Position numbers and translations under genes: made by a program. A stretch of DNA of 64,000 nt from positions 1,556,395-1,620,394 of the forward strand of contig NZ_CM002139.1 of assembly GCF_000454545.1 (NCBI RefSeq). Reading direction: 5' to 3'. A model generated the notes under the pieces. It was not told the origin of the DNA, made no database searches, and worked only from the letters and a program-made list of their open reading frames with translations. This document shows, piece after piece, positions 19,894 through 28,631 of this stretch. This DNA comes from Xanthomonas cassavae CFBP 4642 (GTDB taxonomy: Bacteria; Pseudomonadota; Gammaproteobacteria; Xanthomonadales; Xanthomonadaceae). Numbering within the stretch: position 1 is the first letter of the stretch; each line of letters begins with the position of its first letter.

Positions 19894-20457
19894 TTAGATC
19901 TTGCCGACCAGGTCCAGCGACGGAGCCAGGGTCTTGGCGCCTTCCTTCCACTTGGCCGGGCAGACCTGGCCAGGATTGTTGGCCACGAACTGCGCTGCGG
20001 TCAGCTTGCGCAGCGTCTCGGTGACGTCGCGGGCGATGGAGTTGTCGTGGATTTCCAGGGTCTTGATCACGCCTTCGGGATTGATGATGAAGGTGCCGCG
20101 CAGCGCCAGGCCTTCTTCTTCAATGTGCACGCCGAACGCGCGAGTCAGCTTGTGGGTCGGGTCGCCGATCAGCGGAAACTGCGCCTTGCCCACGGCTGGG
20201 GAGGTTTCGTGCCACACCTTGTGCGAGAAATGCGTGTCGGTGGTGACGATGTAGACCTCGGCGCCGGCCTTCTGAAAGGCGGCATAATTGTCGGCGGCGT
20301 CTTCCACTTCGGTCGGGCAGTTGAAGGTGAATGCGGCCGGCATGAAGATCAGCACCGACCACTTGCCCTTCAGGCTGGCCTCGGTGACTTCGATGAAGTT
20401 GCCATTGTGGTACGCATTCGCCTTGAACGGCTGGACCTGAGTGTTGATGAGAGACAT
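19894..20457 (-). CDS. ahpC: alkyl hydroperoxide reductase subunit C (2-Cys peroxiredoxin)
   Basis: A 187-residue typical 2-Cys peroxiredoxin that reduces H2O2, organic peroxides and peroxynitrite. The peroxidatic Cys47 is in AAFTFNCPTEVEDAA and the resolving Cys166 in GQVCPAKW. The motif is slightly unusual (MPAAFTFNCPTE where YPADFTFVCPTE is more common). The start MSLINTQVQPFKANAYHNG at 20457 is that of the family; the frame upstream is not protein-like. First gene of the peroxide operon, preceded by a probable OxyR site. Confidence 0.98.
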   Translation of the reverse strand: MSLINTQVQPFKANAYHNGNFIEVTEASLKGKWSVLIFMPAAFTFNCPTEVEDAADNYAAFQKAGAEVYIVTTDTHFSHKVWHETSPAVGKAQFPLIGDPTHKLTRAFGVHIEEEGLALRGTFIINPEGVIKTLEIHDNSIARDVTETLRKLTAAQFVANNPGQVCPAKWKEGAKTLAPSLDLVGKI

Positions 20458-20535
20458 TGAGTTTCCTCGTGCGATGAAAGGGGGGGCGGGGGATGGAACA
20501 GGCGCCATGGTAGGCAGGATCGATAGATTCCTCAA

Positions 20536-20572
20536 ATCGATTGATGGAATTGCATAGATAGTCTTAGGCTAT
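20536..20572 (-). promoter_or_regulatory. probable OxyR binding site upstream of ahpC
   Basis: ATAG-N7-CTAT (20558-20572) is an exact match to the core of one OxyR dimer site. A more degenerate half-site pair with the same 7-base spacing (ATCG-N7-GAAT, 20536-20550) lies next to it, giving the four-block layout expected for an OxyR tetramer. It is 79-115 bp upstream of the ahpC start. Confidence 0.6.
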
Positions 20573-20660
20573 CGATTCCGCAGGCCGCATCTGCCAATAT
20601 GGCAAGCGGTTCCAGCACCGATAATGGTCGGCCGAGGTCGCGCACCAGTGAATGATCCGT

Positions 20661-21512
20661 ATGAGCAATGAGCCTGCCGCCTCCGCCGAGCACCTGCTGC
20701 GGCAGGCATGCCAGCGGATCGATCGTCGCGATGCCGAGCCTCTGTTGCTGCATGCGCTGGGCCGCGATCGCGCCTGGTTGTTCGCACATGGCCGCGATCC
20801 CGTGACCACCACAGTGGCTGCGGCGTTCCAGGCCCTGGTGCAGCGGCGGGTGGACGGCGAGCCGGTGGCGTACCTGACCGGTTCGCGCGGCTTCTGGACG
20901 CTGGATCTGGAGGTCTCGACAGCGACACTGATCCCACGCGCCGACACTGAAACCTTGGTCGAACTGGCGCTGGAGCGGCTGGACCGTGCCGCTGGCCGCC
21001 GGGTGGCCGATCTGGGGACCGGCAGTGGCGCGATCGCCCTGGCCATCGCCAGTGAACGCCCGCAGGCGCAGTTGATCGCCACCGATGCCAGTGCGGCCGC
21101 GCTCGCCATCGCGCGGCGCAACGCCGATCGTCATCGCCTATCGAACGTGCAGTTCCGCCACGGCAGCTGGTTCGTTCCGCTGGCAGGCGAGCGCTTCGAC
21201 CTGATCGCCAGCAATCCGCCGTATATCGCTGCTGGCGACCCGCATCTGGCGCAGGGCGATCTGTGCCACGAGCCGGCCAGCGCACTGGCTTCCGGTGGCG
21301 ACGGGCTGGCCGACATCCGCCGGATCGTGGCCGATGCACCGGCGCATCTGCACAGCGGCGGGTGGCTGCTGCTCGAACATGGCTGGGACCAGGGCGAGGC
21401 GGTGGCCGAGCTACTGGAAGCGCGTGGGTTTGCGCAGGTCGCTACGCAGCAGGACCTTGAGCAGCGCGACCGGGTGAGCCTGGGCTGCTGGGAAGTCGTT
21501 GCCGTGGCCTGA
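20661..21512 (+). CDS. prmC: peptide chain release factor N(5)-glutamine methyltransferase PrmC
   Basis: A 283-residue SAM-dependent methyltransferase that methylates the Gln of the GGQ motif in RF1 and RF2. Motif I is [18 protein letters not shown] and the catalytic NPPY motif is in [15 protein letters not shown]. The N-terminal helical RF-binding domain is present. The start is [13 protein letters not shown] at 20661; an in-frame ATG three codons earlier (20652) is possible. It is not next to prfA here, unlike in E. coli and Pseudomonas: prfA is at 54-55 kb and is followed by ogt. Confidence 0.94.
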   Translation: MSNEPAASAEHLLRQACQRIDRRDAEPLLLHALGRDRAWLFAHGRDPVTTTVAAAFQALVQRRVDGEPVAYLTGSRGFWTLDLEVSTATLIPRADTETLVELALERLDRAAGRRVADLGTGSGAIALAIASERPQAQLIATDASAAALAIARRNADRHRLSNVQFRHGSWFVPLAGERFDLIASNPPYIAAGDPHLAQGDLCHEPASALASGGDGLADIRRIVADAPAHLHSGGWLLLEHGWDQGEAVAELLEARGFAQVATQQDLEQRDRVSLGCWEVVAVA

Positions 21513-21874
21513 CGGTAGCGTCGGCCAGCTCCAGTGCCAGGCCCCCGGCGTGAGTAACGCGCCGCCGAGCGCGGAGTCCTGTCGACCGCCATGGGTTGCA
21601 AAGCGGCTGGATGCGCCCGGACTGCCGATGCGCGGCTCCACCACGCTGGCCGTTTGAGCACGCACGCGGGCGTCGCGCCATGGCCCACTGTCCGGCCACG
21701 ACGATGCTTGGCGGCGCCGATCACATGCAGCGCGGCGAATCGTGCTGCCAGCCATCTCGGGCGCAACGCCCCGGCGATGGAGCACTGCCTCTGCCGTCAC
21801 CCTGTGCGGTCCGCCGCAGGCAGTGCCCTCCGCCGCCGGCCGATACAATGCGGGTTTTCGCCCAGGACCGACGC
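21513..21874. other. non-coding stretch holding the pip promoter
   Basis: About 360 bp with no protein-like frame. TACAAT at 21844-21849 is a plausible -10 box; it would give a very short leader before pip at 21875. No clear -35 was seen. Confidence 0.5.
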
Positions 21875-22816
21875 ATGCGCACGCTCTATCCCGAGATCGC
21901 CCCCTACGAGCAGGGCAACCTGAAGGTCGACGACCGCCACACGCTGTATTTCGAACAATGCGGCAACCCGCAAGGCAAGCCGGTGGTGATGCTGCACGGC
22001 GGCCCGGGCGGCGGTTGCAACGCCAAGATGCGGCGCTTCCACGACCCGGCCAAGTACCGCATCGTGCTGTTCGACCAGCGTGGTTCGGGCCGTTCCACCC
22101 CGCATGCCGATCTCACCGGCAACACCACCTGGGATCTGGTGGCCGACATCGAACGCCTGCGCACGCACCTGGGCATCGAGCGCTGGCAGGTGTTCGGCGG
22201 CAGCTGGGGCTCGACACTGGCGTTGGCCTATGCGCAGACCCACCCGCAGCAGGTCACCGAGCTGGTGCTGCGCGGCATTTTCCTGCTGCGCCGCTTCGAG
22301 CTTGAATGGTTCTATCAGGAAGGCGCCAGCCGGCTGTTCCCGGATGCCTGGGAGCACTACATCAATGCGATTCCGCTGGACGAGCGCAGCGACCTGATCG
22401 CTGCCTTCCATCGCCGCCTGACCAGCGACGACGAAGCCACGCGGCTGGCCGCCGCCAAGGCCTGGAGCGTGTGGGAAGGCGCCACCAGCTTCCTGCATGT
22501 GGACGAGGACTTCGTCACCGGGCATGAGGACGCGCACTTTGCGTTGGCCTTTGCCCGCATCGAGAACCACTACTTCGTCAACCAGGGCTTCTTCGAGGTG
22601 GAAGGCCAGTTGCTGCGGGACGCGTACCGCATCGCCGACATCCCCGGCGTGATCGTGCACGGCCGGTACGATGTGGTCTGCCCGCTGCAAAGCGCCTGGG
22701 ACCTGCACAAGGTATGGCCCAAGGCGCAGCTGCAGATCAGCCCGGCCTCGGGGCACTCGGCGTTCGAGCCGGAAAATGTCGATGCATTGGTGCGCGCGAC
22801 CGACCGGTTCGCCTGA
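21875..22816 (+). CDS. pip: proline iminopeptidase
   Basis: A 313-residue alpha/beta hydrolase (peptidase family S33) that removes N-terminal proline from peptides. The catalytic triad is Ser110 (FGGSWGSTLALAYA), Asp266 (HGRYDVVCP) and His294 (ASGHSAFEPE). The oxyanion motif HGGPGGGC and the DQRGSGRSTPH segment are also typical. It agrees closely with the structurally known Xanthomonas citri enzyme in length and residue numbering. Start at 21875; an upstream in-frame ATG at 21848 overlaps the likely -10 box. Confidence 0.97.
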   Translation: MRTLYPEIAPYEQGNLKVDDRHTLYFEQCGNPQGKPVVMLHGGPGGGCNAKMRRFHDPAKYRIVLFDQRGSGRSTPHADLTGNTTWDLVADIERLRTHLGIERWQVFGGSWGSTLALAYAQTHPQQVTELVLRGIFLLRRFELEWFYQEGASRLFPDAWEHYINAIPLDERSDLIAAFHRRLTSDDEATRLAAAKAWSVWEGATSFLHVDEDFVTGHEDAHFALAFARIENHYFVNQGFFEVEGQLLRDAYRIADIPGVIVHGRYDVVCPLQSAWDLHKVWPKAQLQISPASGHSAFEPENVDALVRATDRFA

Positions 22817-22916
22817 TTGCAGTTGCGCGCTGCCACGCGGGGAATCGGTTATTGCCTGCGCCGGCCGCGCGTCACCTGATCTTCAGGGTGGGTCGTTGGC
22901 GAAGGACTCGTTTTCC

Positions 22917-22983
22917 GTAGAAGCGCACCCGGGCGCGACAGGGCTTTATCGGTAAGGCCCGTCGCGCCCGGGTGCGCTCCTAC
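22917..22983. repeat. GTAG-type REP palindrome
   Basis: A near-perfect inverted repeat: GTAGAAGCGCACCCGGGCG and onward against its complement ending GGGTGCGCTCCTAC, separated by a short spacer (AGGGCTTTATCGGTAAGGCC). Same family as the element at 9314. It lies between the convergent pip and N-formylglutamate amidohydrolase genes. Confidence 0.9.
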
Positions 22984-23022
22984 CTGGGTAGTTGTTGTTC
23001 ATTGTCGCATGCCGCAAGCCGG

Positions 23023-23808
23023 TTATCGCGGCAGCAGGCCCTCGGCCAACGGCGGAAGAAGACGCGCCAGTCGCTGCACCCATGCCGTTTGCCCGGTGGT
23101 ATCGGCAATCAGGTCCTGGCGGATCTCCAGTTCCACATGCGGCAGGCCGCGGCCTTCGCCATGGACCGGAATGGCGTAGTCGGTGGCATCGCTGACCGCA
23201 TACGGCTGGTTGTCGCCAACCACCAACTCCGGTTCCGCGCGCAAGGCGTCCAGCAGGCGATGCGCCAGCCGGGTGTCGCGGTGGTACAGCACGCCGGCAT
23301 GCCAGGGGCGCGCCTGGCTGGCCATCACCGGGGTGAAGCTGTGCATGGACACCAGCAGCGTCGGTTGCCGGCTATCTGCGCGCGCGTCCAGCTCGGCGGC
23401 GATGCGGCCGTGATACGGCGCGAAGATGGCATCGATGCGCTGCTGGCGCTCAGCCGGGGTCAGCTGCAGATTGCCGCGCACCGTGGTGCCGTCGCTGATC
23501 TCCGGCATCCGGCTGGCGGCGCCATCGGGCCGGTTGCAGTCGATCACCAACCGCGAATAGGTCTGGGTGATGGCAACCGCATCCAGCGCCTCTGCCAGCA
23601 GGCGGGTGACCTGCGCAATGCCGATGTCCCAGCCGATATGGCGGTCCAGCTCGAACTGCGGCAGGCCCAGGTTGGTCAGCCGTGCCGGCACGCGCTGGCC
23701 GGCATGGTCGGCAATCAACAGCCAGGGCGATGCGGCCTGCGCGTTGTACACGGTGAACGGCGCCGGATCCCCGGCACCCAGCAAGGGCTCGGCCACGGCA
23801 TCAGCCAC
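23023..23808 (-). CDS. N-formylglutamate amidohydrolase family protein
   Basis: A 261-residue protein. No ATG fits the N-terminus; the likely start is GTG at 23808 (VADAVAEPLLGAGDPAPF), which overlaps the stop of the Nudix gene; a second GTG at 23796 is an alternative. FGase-family motifs are LLIADHAGQRVPARL, ELDRHIGWDIG, YSRLVIDCNRPDG, SMHSFTPVM and HVELEIRQDL. Family members are zinc-dependent amidohydrolases related to HutG, but this subgroup occurs outside histidine utilisation clusters, and the substrate is not certain. Last gene of a four-gene coupled operon. Confidence 0.87.
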   Translation of the reverse strand: MADAVAEPLLGAGDPAPFTVYNAQAASPWLLIADHAGQRVPARLTNLGLPQFELDRHIGWDIGIAQVTRLLAEALDAVAITQTYSRLVIDCNRPDGAASRMPEISDGTTVRGNLQLTPAERQQRIDAIFAPYHGRIAAELDARADSRQPTLLVSMHSFTPVMASQARPWHAGVLYHRDTRLAHRLLDALRAEPELVVGDNQPYAVSDATDYAIPVHGEGRGLPHVELEIRQDLIADTTGQTAWVQRLARLLPPLAEGLLPR

Positions 23809-24352
23809 GCGGGGTGCCGTCCAGCGCGTGGTCGGCCAGGTAAAGCCCGGCCCATAGCTTGGGGTCCATCTGGTAGCCCTCGGCCATCTTCTGTACCAGC
23901 CAGGCGCCGACCTGCGCGCGCGGGATTTCGTGCACGGTGATGTCCTCGCTGGCATCGCCACCGCCGGCGCCGACCTTGCGCAGCCCGGTGGCGCGCACGA
24001 AGGCGATCTTCTCGCTGCTGGCGCCGGCCGAGGTGGGGCCGATCATCAGCACTTCGGCATGGTCGGCGGTCCAGCCGGTCTCTTCTTCCAGCTCGCGGAT
24101 GGCCGACAGTTCGATCGATTCGCCGGCATGCACATCGCCCACCAGTCCGGCCGGCATTTCGATGGTGCGGGCCTGCAGCGGCACGCGGAACTGCTCGACG
24201 AACAGCATTGCATCGTCCGGGGTCACCGCCACGATGATCGCGGCCAGGCCGCCGGCATGCACGCGCTCGGAATATTCCCAGGTGCCGCGCACCACCATGC
24301 GCTGGTACTTGCCTTCGTAGACCACGGTGGGCGGCGTGTCGTGTCGGTTCAT
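23801..24352 (-). CDS. Nudix hydrolase (ADP-ribose pyrophosphatase-like, NudF/NudK type)
   Basis: A 183-residue Nudix enzyme, start MNRHDTPPTVVYEGKYQRM at 24352, overlapping the upstream exonuclease stop (ATGA). The Nudix box (residues 72-94) is intact: G-x5-E followed by RELEEETGW, the Mg-binding catalytic helix. The N-terminal beta-sheet dimerisation region and IEMPAGLVGD match ADP-ribose or GDP-mannose pyrophosphatases. It would cleave a nucleoside diphosphate linked to a sugar-like moiety; the exact substrate is uncertain. Confidence 0.88.
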   Translation of the reverse strand: MNRHDTPPTVVYEGKYQRMVVRGTWEYSERVHAGGLAAIIVAVTPDDAMLFVEQFRVPLQARTIEMPAGLVGDVHAGESIELSAIRELEEETGWTADHAEVLMIGPTSAGASSEKIAFVRATGLRKVGAGGGDASEDITVHEIPRAQVGAWLVQKMAEGYQMDPKLWAGLYLADHALDGTPRG

Positions 24353-25335
24353 GGCGTCGGGCCTTGGGACAGGGAAGCGGGAGGAAGGGGCGGCGTGGCG
24401 GCCGTGCAGGCGGCCAGCAGCCGCCGGCGCGTGAGCGGGCCGAAGCGCAGGCTGTCGCACAGCCCGGTCAGCATGTCGGTATCGGCCGGTGCACGCGTGA
24501 AACCGGTGGCGGTGAGGTCCAGCGGCGCATCCAGCGCGATGGTGGTGAGCTGGCGCCACAGCAGCGCATGCTCGCGTTGTTCGCGCAGCCGCGCCGCCAT
24601 CTGCGCTGCGCCGCGCAGGCGCAGGAACGGGACCTCGTCGATGCGCTCCAGCAGCGCATCCAGGCTGCCGAAATGCGCAAGCAGCACCGCCGCCGATTTG
24701 GCGCCGATACCGGTGATGCCGGGAATGTTGTCGATCGCATCGCCGCACAGCGCCAGGTAGTCGGCGATCTGGTGCGCATGCACGCCGTGGCGTGCCTTCA
24801 CTCCGTCCACGCCCCAGCGCAGATTGCGCGCGTAGTCCCATTGCTCGTCGTGTTCGAACAACAGCTGCGACAGGTCCTTGTCGGCCGAGACGATGATGCC
24901 GCGCAGGCCATGCCCGCGCGCGCTGTGCAGGGCGCTGCCGATCAGATCGTCGGCCTCGTATTGGCGGTGGGCCAGCACGCTCAGCCCCAGCGCCGCGCAC
25001 AGCGCTTTGCAATGGGCGAACTGGCGCCGCAACGCGTCCGGCGCCGGTTCGCGGTTGCCCTTGTAGGCAGGGTAGATCGCGTGCCGGAAGCAACTGTCCA
25101 GCGCCTCGTCGAAGGCGATGGTGATGTACTGCGGGTGCTCGCGTTCGAGCAGATCCAGCAGGAAGCGCGCGAACCCGTGCACGGCGTTGGTCGGCCAGCC
25201 CTGCGCGTCCTGGAATTCGTCCGGAATCGAATGCCAGGCGCGAAACACGTACAGGCTGGCATCCACCAGATACAGCGGCTCCGGTCGCGGGCCGCCCGGC
25301 AGCGCCGCCGCAATGGCGCCGGGCAGCGTGCTCAT
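24349..25335 (-). CDS. 5'-3' exonuclease / flap endonuclease domain protein (Xni/PolI-5' exo type)
   Basis: A 328-residue stand-alone homologue of the 5'-nuclease domain of DNA polymerase I. The N-terminal PIN-like domain holds metal-binding acidic residues in YLVDASLYVFRAW, FDEALDSCFRHAIYPAYKGN, YEADDLIGSA and IVSADKDLSQLL. A helix-hairpin-helix DNA-binding motif follows (DNIPGITGIGAKSAAVLLAH). The C-terminus is short and Pro-rich. It probably processes flaps or RNA primers. Its ATG overlaps the stop of the nitroreductase gene, and its own stop overlaps the Nudix start. Confidence 0.9.
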   Translation of the reverse strand: MSTLPGAIAAALPGGPRPEPLYLVDASLYVFRAWHSIPDEFQDAQGWPTNAVHGFARFLLDLLEREHPQYITIAFDEALDSCFRHAIYPAYKGNREPAPDALRRQFAHCKALCAALGLSVLAHRQYEADDLIGSALHSARGHGLRGIIVSADKDLSQLLFEHDEQWDYARNLRWGVDGVKARHGVHAHQIADYLALCGDAIDNIPGITGIGAKSAAVLLAHFGSLDALLERIDEVPFLRLRGAAQMAARLREQREHALLWRQLTTIALDAPLDLTATGFTRAPADTDMLTGLCDSLRFGPLTRRRLLAACTAATPPLPPASLSQGPTP

Positions 25336-25907
25336 GGAGTCCAGTCGCGCAGCAGGGTGCGCGGGTCCGGGCGCTCGCGTTCGGGCACCTGCAGGCGCGG
25401 CGTACCGATATGGATGAAGCCGGCGATGCATTCGTGTTCCTGCAGGCCAAGGTAGCCGCCCACGGCGGGGTCGTAGGCCATCCACGCGGTAAGCCATTGC
25501 GCGCCGAAACCATGCGCCTGTGCGGCTTGCAGCAATGCAAAACACACGCAGCCGGCAGTGAGCAGTTGCTCCTGCTCGGGCACCTTGTGGTCCGGGCGCA
25601 GCGTGGCGATCACCACGATCACCAGCGGCGCATCGTTGAAGCGGTTGCGGTCTTTTTCCACCGCCGCCGGCGGTGCCAACGGGTCGGCGGCCTGGGTGCG
25701 CTCGGCGAGGAAATCGCCCAATGCGTGGCGTGCATCGCCCTGGATACGCAGGAACCGGAACGGCACCAGCTTGCCGTGGTCGGGCACGCGCACGGCCGAG
25801 GTCAGCATGCGCAGCAGGGTGTCTTCATCCGGGCCGGGTTCGCCCAACTGCTTGGAGGGAACCGAGCGACGCGCATCCAGCGCCTGAAGCGAATACGGTG
25901 CGTGCAT
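25332..25907 (-). CDS. nitroreductase family protein (YdjA-like)
   Basis: A 191-residue FMN-dependent oxidoreductase. FMN-binding Arg/Ser are in LDARRSVPSKQL, and the central region VPDHGKLVPFRFLRIQGDAR resembles the minimal YdjA type. The C-terminal FMN phosphate region is IAGFIHIGTPRLQVPER. Such enzymes reduce nitro groups or quinones with NAD(P)H; the natural substrate is unknown. It is the first gene of a four-gene coupled operon with an exonuclease, Nudix hydrolase and N-formylglutamate amidohydrolase family protein. Confidence 0.88.
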   Translation of the reverse strand: MHAPYSLQALDARRSVPSKQLGEPGPDEDTLLRMLTSAVRVPDHGKLVPFRFLRIQGDARHALGDFLAERTQAADPLAPPAAVEKDRNRFNDAPLVIVVIATLRPDHKVPEQEQLLTAGCVCFALLQAAQAHGFGAQWLTAWMAYDPAVGGYLGLQEHECIAGFIHIGTPRLQVPERERPDPRTLLRDWTP

Positions 25908-26181
25908 AGGGAAGGGTTCTGGGGGAGTGCAGCGATTATAGACGGGCACTCCCCAACGCCCGCCCCACTGCGGCCAGGCGCGGGACGCCGAGCGGACGCG
26001 ATCGGCGGACGTGACCGGCAATGGATGGCGTAGCGGCCGTGCCGCTGCTGCATTGAAAGGGCACTGCGCGCAACCGGTAGCGGCCCACGTACACTGCGAT
26101 CTCTGCGCGCGTTCGCATCCGCCTGACCCCGCGTGGTGCAGGGTGCCCGCCTTTCCTCGTGTTCGCTGCGTGCGCCGTCCG

Positions 26182-28410
26182 ATGACCCAGTTCCTTTCCA
26201 CCGACCCGCTGCCCAGCCGCAACCCGCAACTGCTCGATCAGGTGCGCGATATCGTGGTGGTGCCGCTGGCCGACGCGTTCATCGACGTCCAGGACGCGCT
26301 GGCGCAGGCCTTGTTCGCGCTGGCCGCCAACGCCGGCGCGGGCCAGAACGATTTCATGGAGGCGATCCAGGCCTTGCGGCAGCAGCGCGAGCCGATCACC
26401 GCACGCTTCCGTGGGCATCTGGCCAAGGCCTGGCAGGGACTGGAATCCGGGCGCCCGCTGTCTGCCGAGCGCACCCTGGCACGCGGCGCCGCCGGGCTGA
26501 CCCTGTTGCCCGAACACGATCTGGAGGTGCGGCTGGCGGTGCGCAACCTGGCCGGGGCACTGCAGCATCAGTGGCGGCCGGAGCTGATGCGGCTCAACCG
26601 CTATCTGGGCTTCATCGCCGGCGGGTTGCACATCGATGGCGACAGCAATCCGTTCGGCCCGGAGCATCTGGGCGTTGCGCTCTACGAGGCGTTCCAGGGC
26701 GTGACGCTGACGGCCAAGGTGCACCTGGCGGTGCTCAAGGTATGCGAGCAGCAGCTGATGCCGCGCGTGGGCCAGCGCTATGCCGAGCTTGAGCAGGCAC
26801 TGGCGCAGGTCGCTCGCCTGCGCGAATTGCCGCAGGCGCGGCAGCGCCGCAGCGGTATTCCGCGGCAGGGCCAGGCCGGCGGCGAGGATGCGGCCGACAC
26901 GCCGGACTGGATCGCACGCTTCTTTGCGGATTGGTCGGGCGGGCAGGGCGCGCTGGTCGGGGCCGAGGTCATCGATGTGCATCTGCGCAGCGGTCGCGAA
27001 GTATTGCCGGCCGGGCTGCACCAGCGTTTGCAGGCGCGCCGCCAGCGCGAGCCGGAGACTGGCGTTGCGGCATCGGCCGCGCAGCGGCGGTTGTCGCCGC
27101 GCGAGGTGGTGTCGGCGCTGTCGTTGCTGCAGACCATGCCCCGGGCCGGATTCGACAGCATCGACGAGGCGCGACAAGGCCTGCCGCGTGCGCTGCGCGA
27201 GCAGCTCATGCGCGCAGCGGCCTCGCTTGGCGTGGACCTGGTCAGCACCGGCCTGGACCCCAGCGATGCCGATGCGCTGGATCTGATCGCGCTGTTGTTC
27301 GAAGCGATCCTGGTGCAGAGTCAGCTTTCCGATGCGCAACGCAGCATGCTCGGCCAGTTGCTGGTGCCGATGGCCAAACTGGCGATGCTCGATGGCCACC
27401 TGTTCGTACGCGACGGCCATCCGGCGCGGCGTCTGCTCAACCTGCTGGTCGACGCCTGCGATGGCAACGGCGGCGAGACCCCGGCCGAACAGGCCTTGCT
27501 GGCGCAGGTGGATGCGGCAGTGGCCAGTATCGTGCGCGAGTTCGACGAGCATCCGGCGCTGTTCCTGGCGCTGGAGGCCGAGTTTGGCGCGAGCTACGAG
27601 CAGTACCGGCGCCGCGTGGAGATCGCCGAGCGCCGCGCCAACGAGTTGCAGCGCGCCGAGGAACGCCGCGAATGTGCCCGCCGCTGTGCGGCCCAGGCGC
27701 TGGACGAGCGGCTGGCGCGCGGGCCGCTGCCGCCGGTGGTGGAGCAGTTCCTCAGCCGCGTCTGGCACCCCAGCGTGCAGCAGGCCGCCTTGCGCGCCGA
27801 TGGCGCCGGCCCGGCAGTGGATGCCGCCGTCGCGCTCGGCGATACCGTGCTGGCCCAGCTGACGCCCGCGCGCGACGCGGCGGTGTTCCAAGCGCAGCAA
27901 GCGCCCTTGCTGCAGGCCTTCGCGCTGGCTGGCTTGGGGCCGCGGGAGGCAGAGCAGGCATTGCAGGAACTGCAGCGTGCGCTGGCGCCAACGCACGCTG
28001 CCGACGTCACGGACCGGCATGGGCCCATCCTGACAGCGCTAAGCCTGGCGCCGAGCCCGGCCGATCCGGTCGCCGAGCCGCTGACGCCGATGCTCGACGC
28101 CGACGCGCAGGTGGAATTCGACCGCATCACCGCGGACTTTTTCCGCACCATCGTCATCGGCACCAGCCTGGATTTCGTCGACCGCGAGGGCCGGGTGCAG
28201 TCGGGCAAGCTGTTATGGATCAGCCCGATTTCCGGCCGGCTGATGTTCGTCAACCGGCGCGGTGGGCGGTTGTGCGTGTCCCCGCCGGAAGAGCTGGCGA
28301 TGATGGTCTGGCTGGACCGGCTGCGCCTGCATCGGGAGGAAGACGCCTTCTATAGCGCGATGCAGGGTGTGGTCGACGCGCTGGACGCGCCTGCCACGCT
28401 GAAGGCTTAA
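26182..28410 (+). CDS. DUF1631 family protein, paralogue 1
   Basis: A 742-residue, mostly helical cytosolic protein, start MTQFLSTDPLPSRNPQLL at 26182. Family landmarks shared with the next gene are GDSNPFGPEHLGVALYEAF (about residues 153-171), LSPREVVSALSLLQTMP, a KLAMLDGHLFVRDGHPARRL block, and a coiled segment RRVEIAERRANELQRAEERR. A C-terminal small beta domain (TSLDFVDREGRVQSGKLLW to FVNRRGGRLCV) resembles PilZ-like barrels in layout, but the c-di-GMP-binding RxxxR motif was not seen. Old annotations of this family as thymidine phosphorylase have no support here. Function unknown. Confidence 0.85.
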   Translation: MTQFLSTDPLPSRNPQLLDQVRDIVVVPLADAFIDVQDALAQALFALAANAGAGQNDFMEAIQALRQQREPITARFRGHLAKAWQGLESGRPLSAERTLARGAAGLTLLPEHDLEVRLAVRNLAGALQHQWRPELMRLNRYLGFIAGGLHIDGDSNPFGPEHLGVALYEAFQGVTLTAKVHLAVLKVCEQQLMPRVGQRYAELEQALAQVARLRELPQARQRRSGIPRQGQAGGEDAADTPDWIARFFADWSGGQGALVGAEVIDVHLRSGREVLPAGLHQRLQARRQREPETGVAASAAQRRLSPREVVSALSLLQTMPRAGFDSIDEARQGLPRALREQLMRAAASLGVDLVSTGLDPSDADALDLIALLFEAILVQSQLSDAQRSMLGQLLVPMAKLAMLDGHLFVRDGHPARRLLNLLVDACDGNGGETPAEQALLAQVDAAVASIVREFDEHPALFLALEAEFGASYEQYRRRVEIAERRANELQRAEERRECARRCAAQALDERLARGPLPPVVEQFLSRVWHPSVQQAALRADGAGPAVDAAVALGDTVLAQLTPARDAAVFQAQQAPLLQAFALAGLGPREAEQALQELQRALAPTHAADVTDRHGPILTALSLAPSPADPVAEPLTPMLDADAQVEFDRITADFFRTIVIGTSLDFVDREGRVQSGKLLWISPISGRLMFVNRRGGRLCVSPPEELAMMVWLDRLRLHREEDAFYSAMQGVVDALDAPATLKA

Positions 28411-28501
28411 CCCTCGCAGGCGGATAACGATCAGCGGCAGGCTCCGCCGTGCCGTTGCGAGCTAGGATGTGGCCCGATAGGCAAACCCTGGGCAGTCACG
28501 A

Positions 28502-28528
28502 TTAAAGTGAGAGATGTATCACACTTAA
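28502..28528. promoter_or_regulatory. short dyad in the spacer between the DUF1631 genes
   Basis: TTAAAGTG (28502-28509) and CACTTAA (28522-28528) form an imperfect dyad in the AT-rich part of the 221-bp spacer, about 105 bp before the second DUF1631 start. It may be an operator or part of a promoter. The match is short, so this is weak. Confidence 0.25.
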
Positions 28529-28631
28529 CAAAGGAGCGAAACGCCTACCATGCGGGGGCGGAATTTGGGGCCGCGTCTGTTATTGCTCGTTTGAATATTT
28601 TCACGCCTGCAGAGGCGGGGAGCCTTTGCGC

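Noticed and set aside
26182..28410. Thymidine phosphorylase, a label sometimes given to DUF1631 proteins
   Set aside because: No thymidine phosphorylase motif or domain order is present; the protein is a helical DUF1631 protein with a small C-terminal beta domain.
28477..28560. Possible c-di-GMP (GEMM) riboswitch before the second DUF1631 gene, suggested by GGCAAACC
   Set aside because: Only the GGCAAACC block fits. The second conserved stem with the GGGACGCAAAGCC block and the tetraloop receptor were not found.
28550..28594. Short upstream frame (14 codons, MRGRNLGPRLLLLV) before the second DUF1631 gene
   Set aside because: The nearest AAGGAG is about 13 bases away, the frame is very short, and nothing else supports translation.
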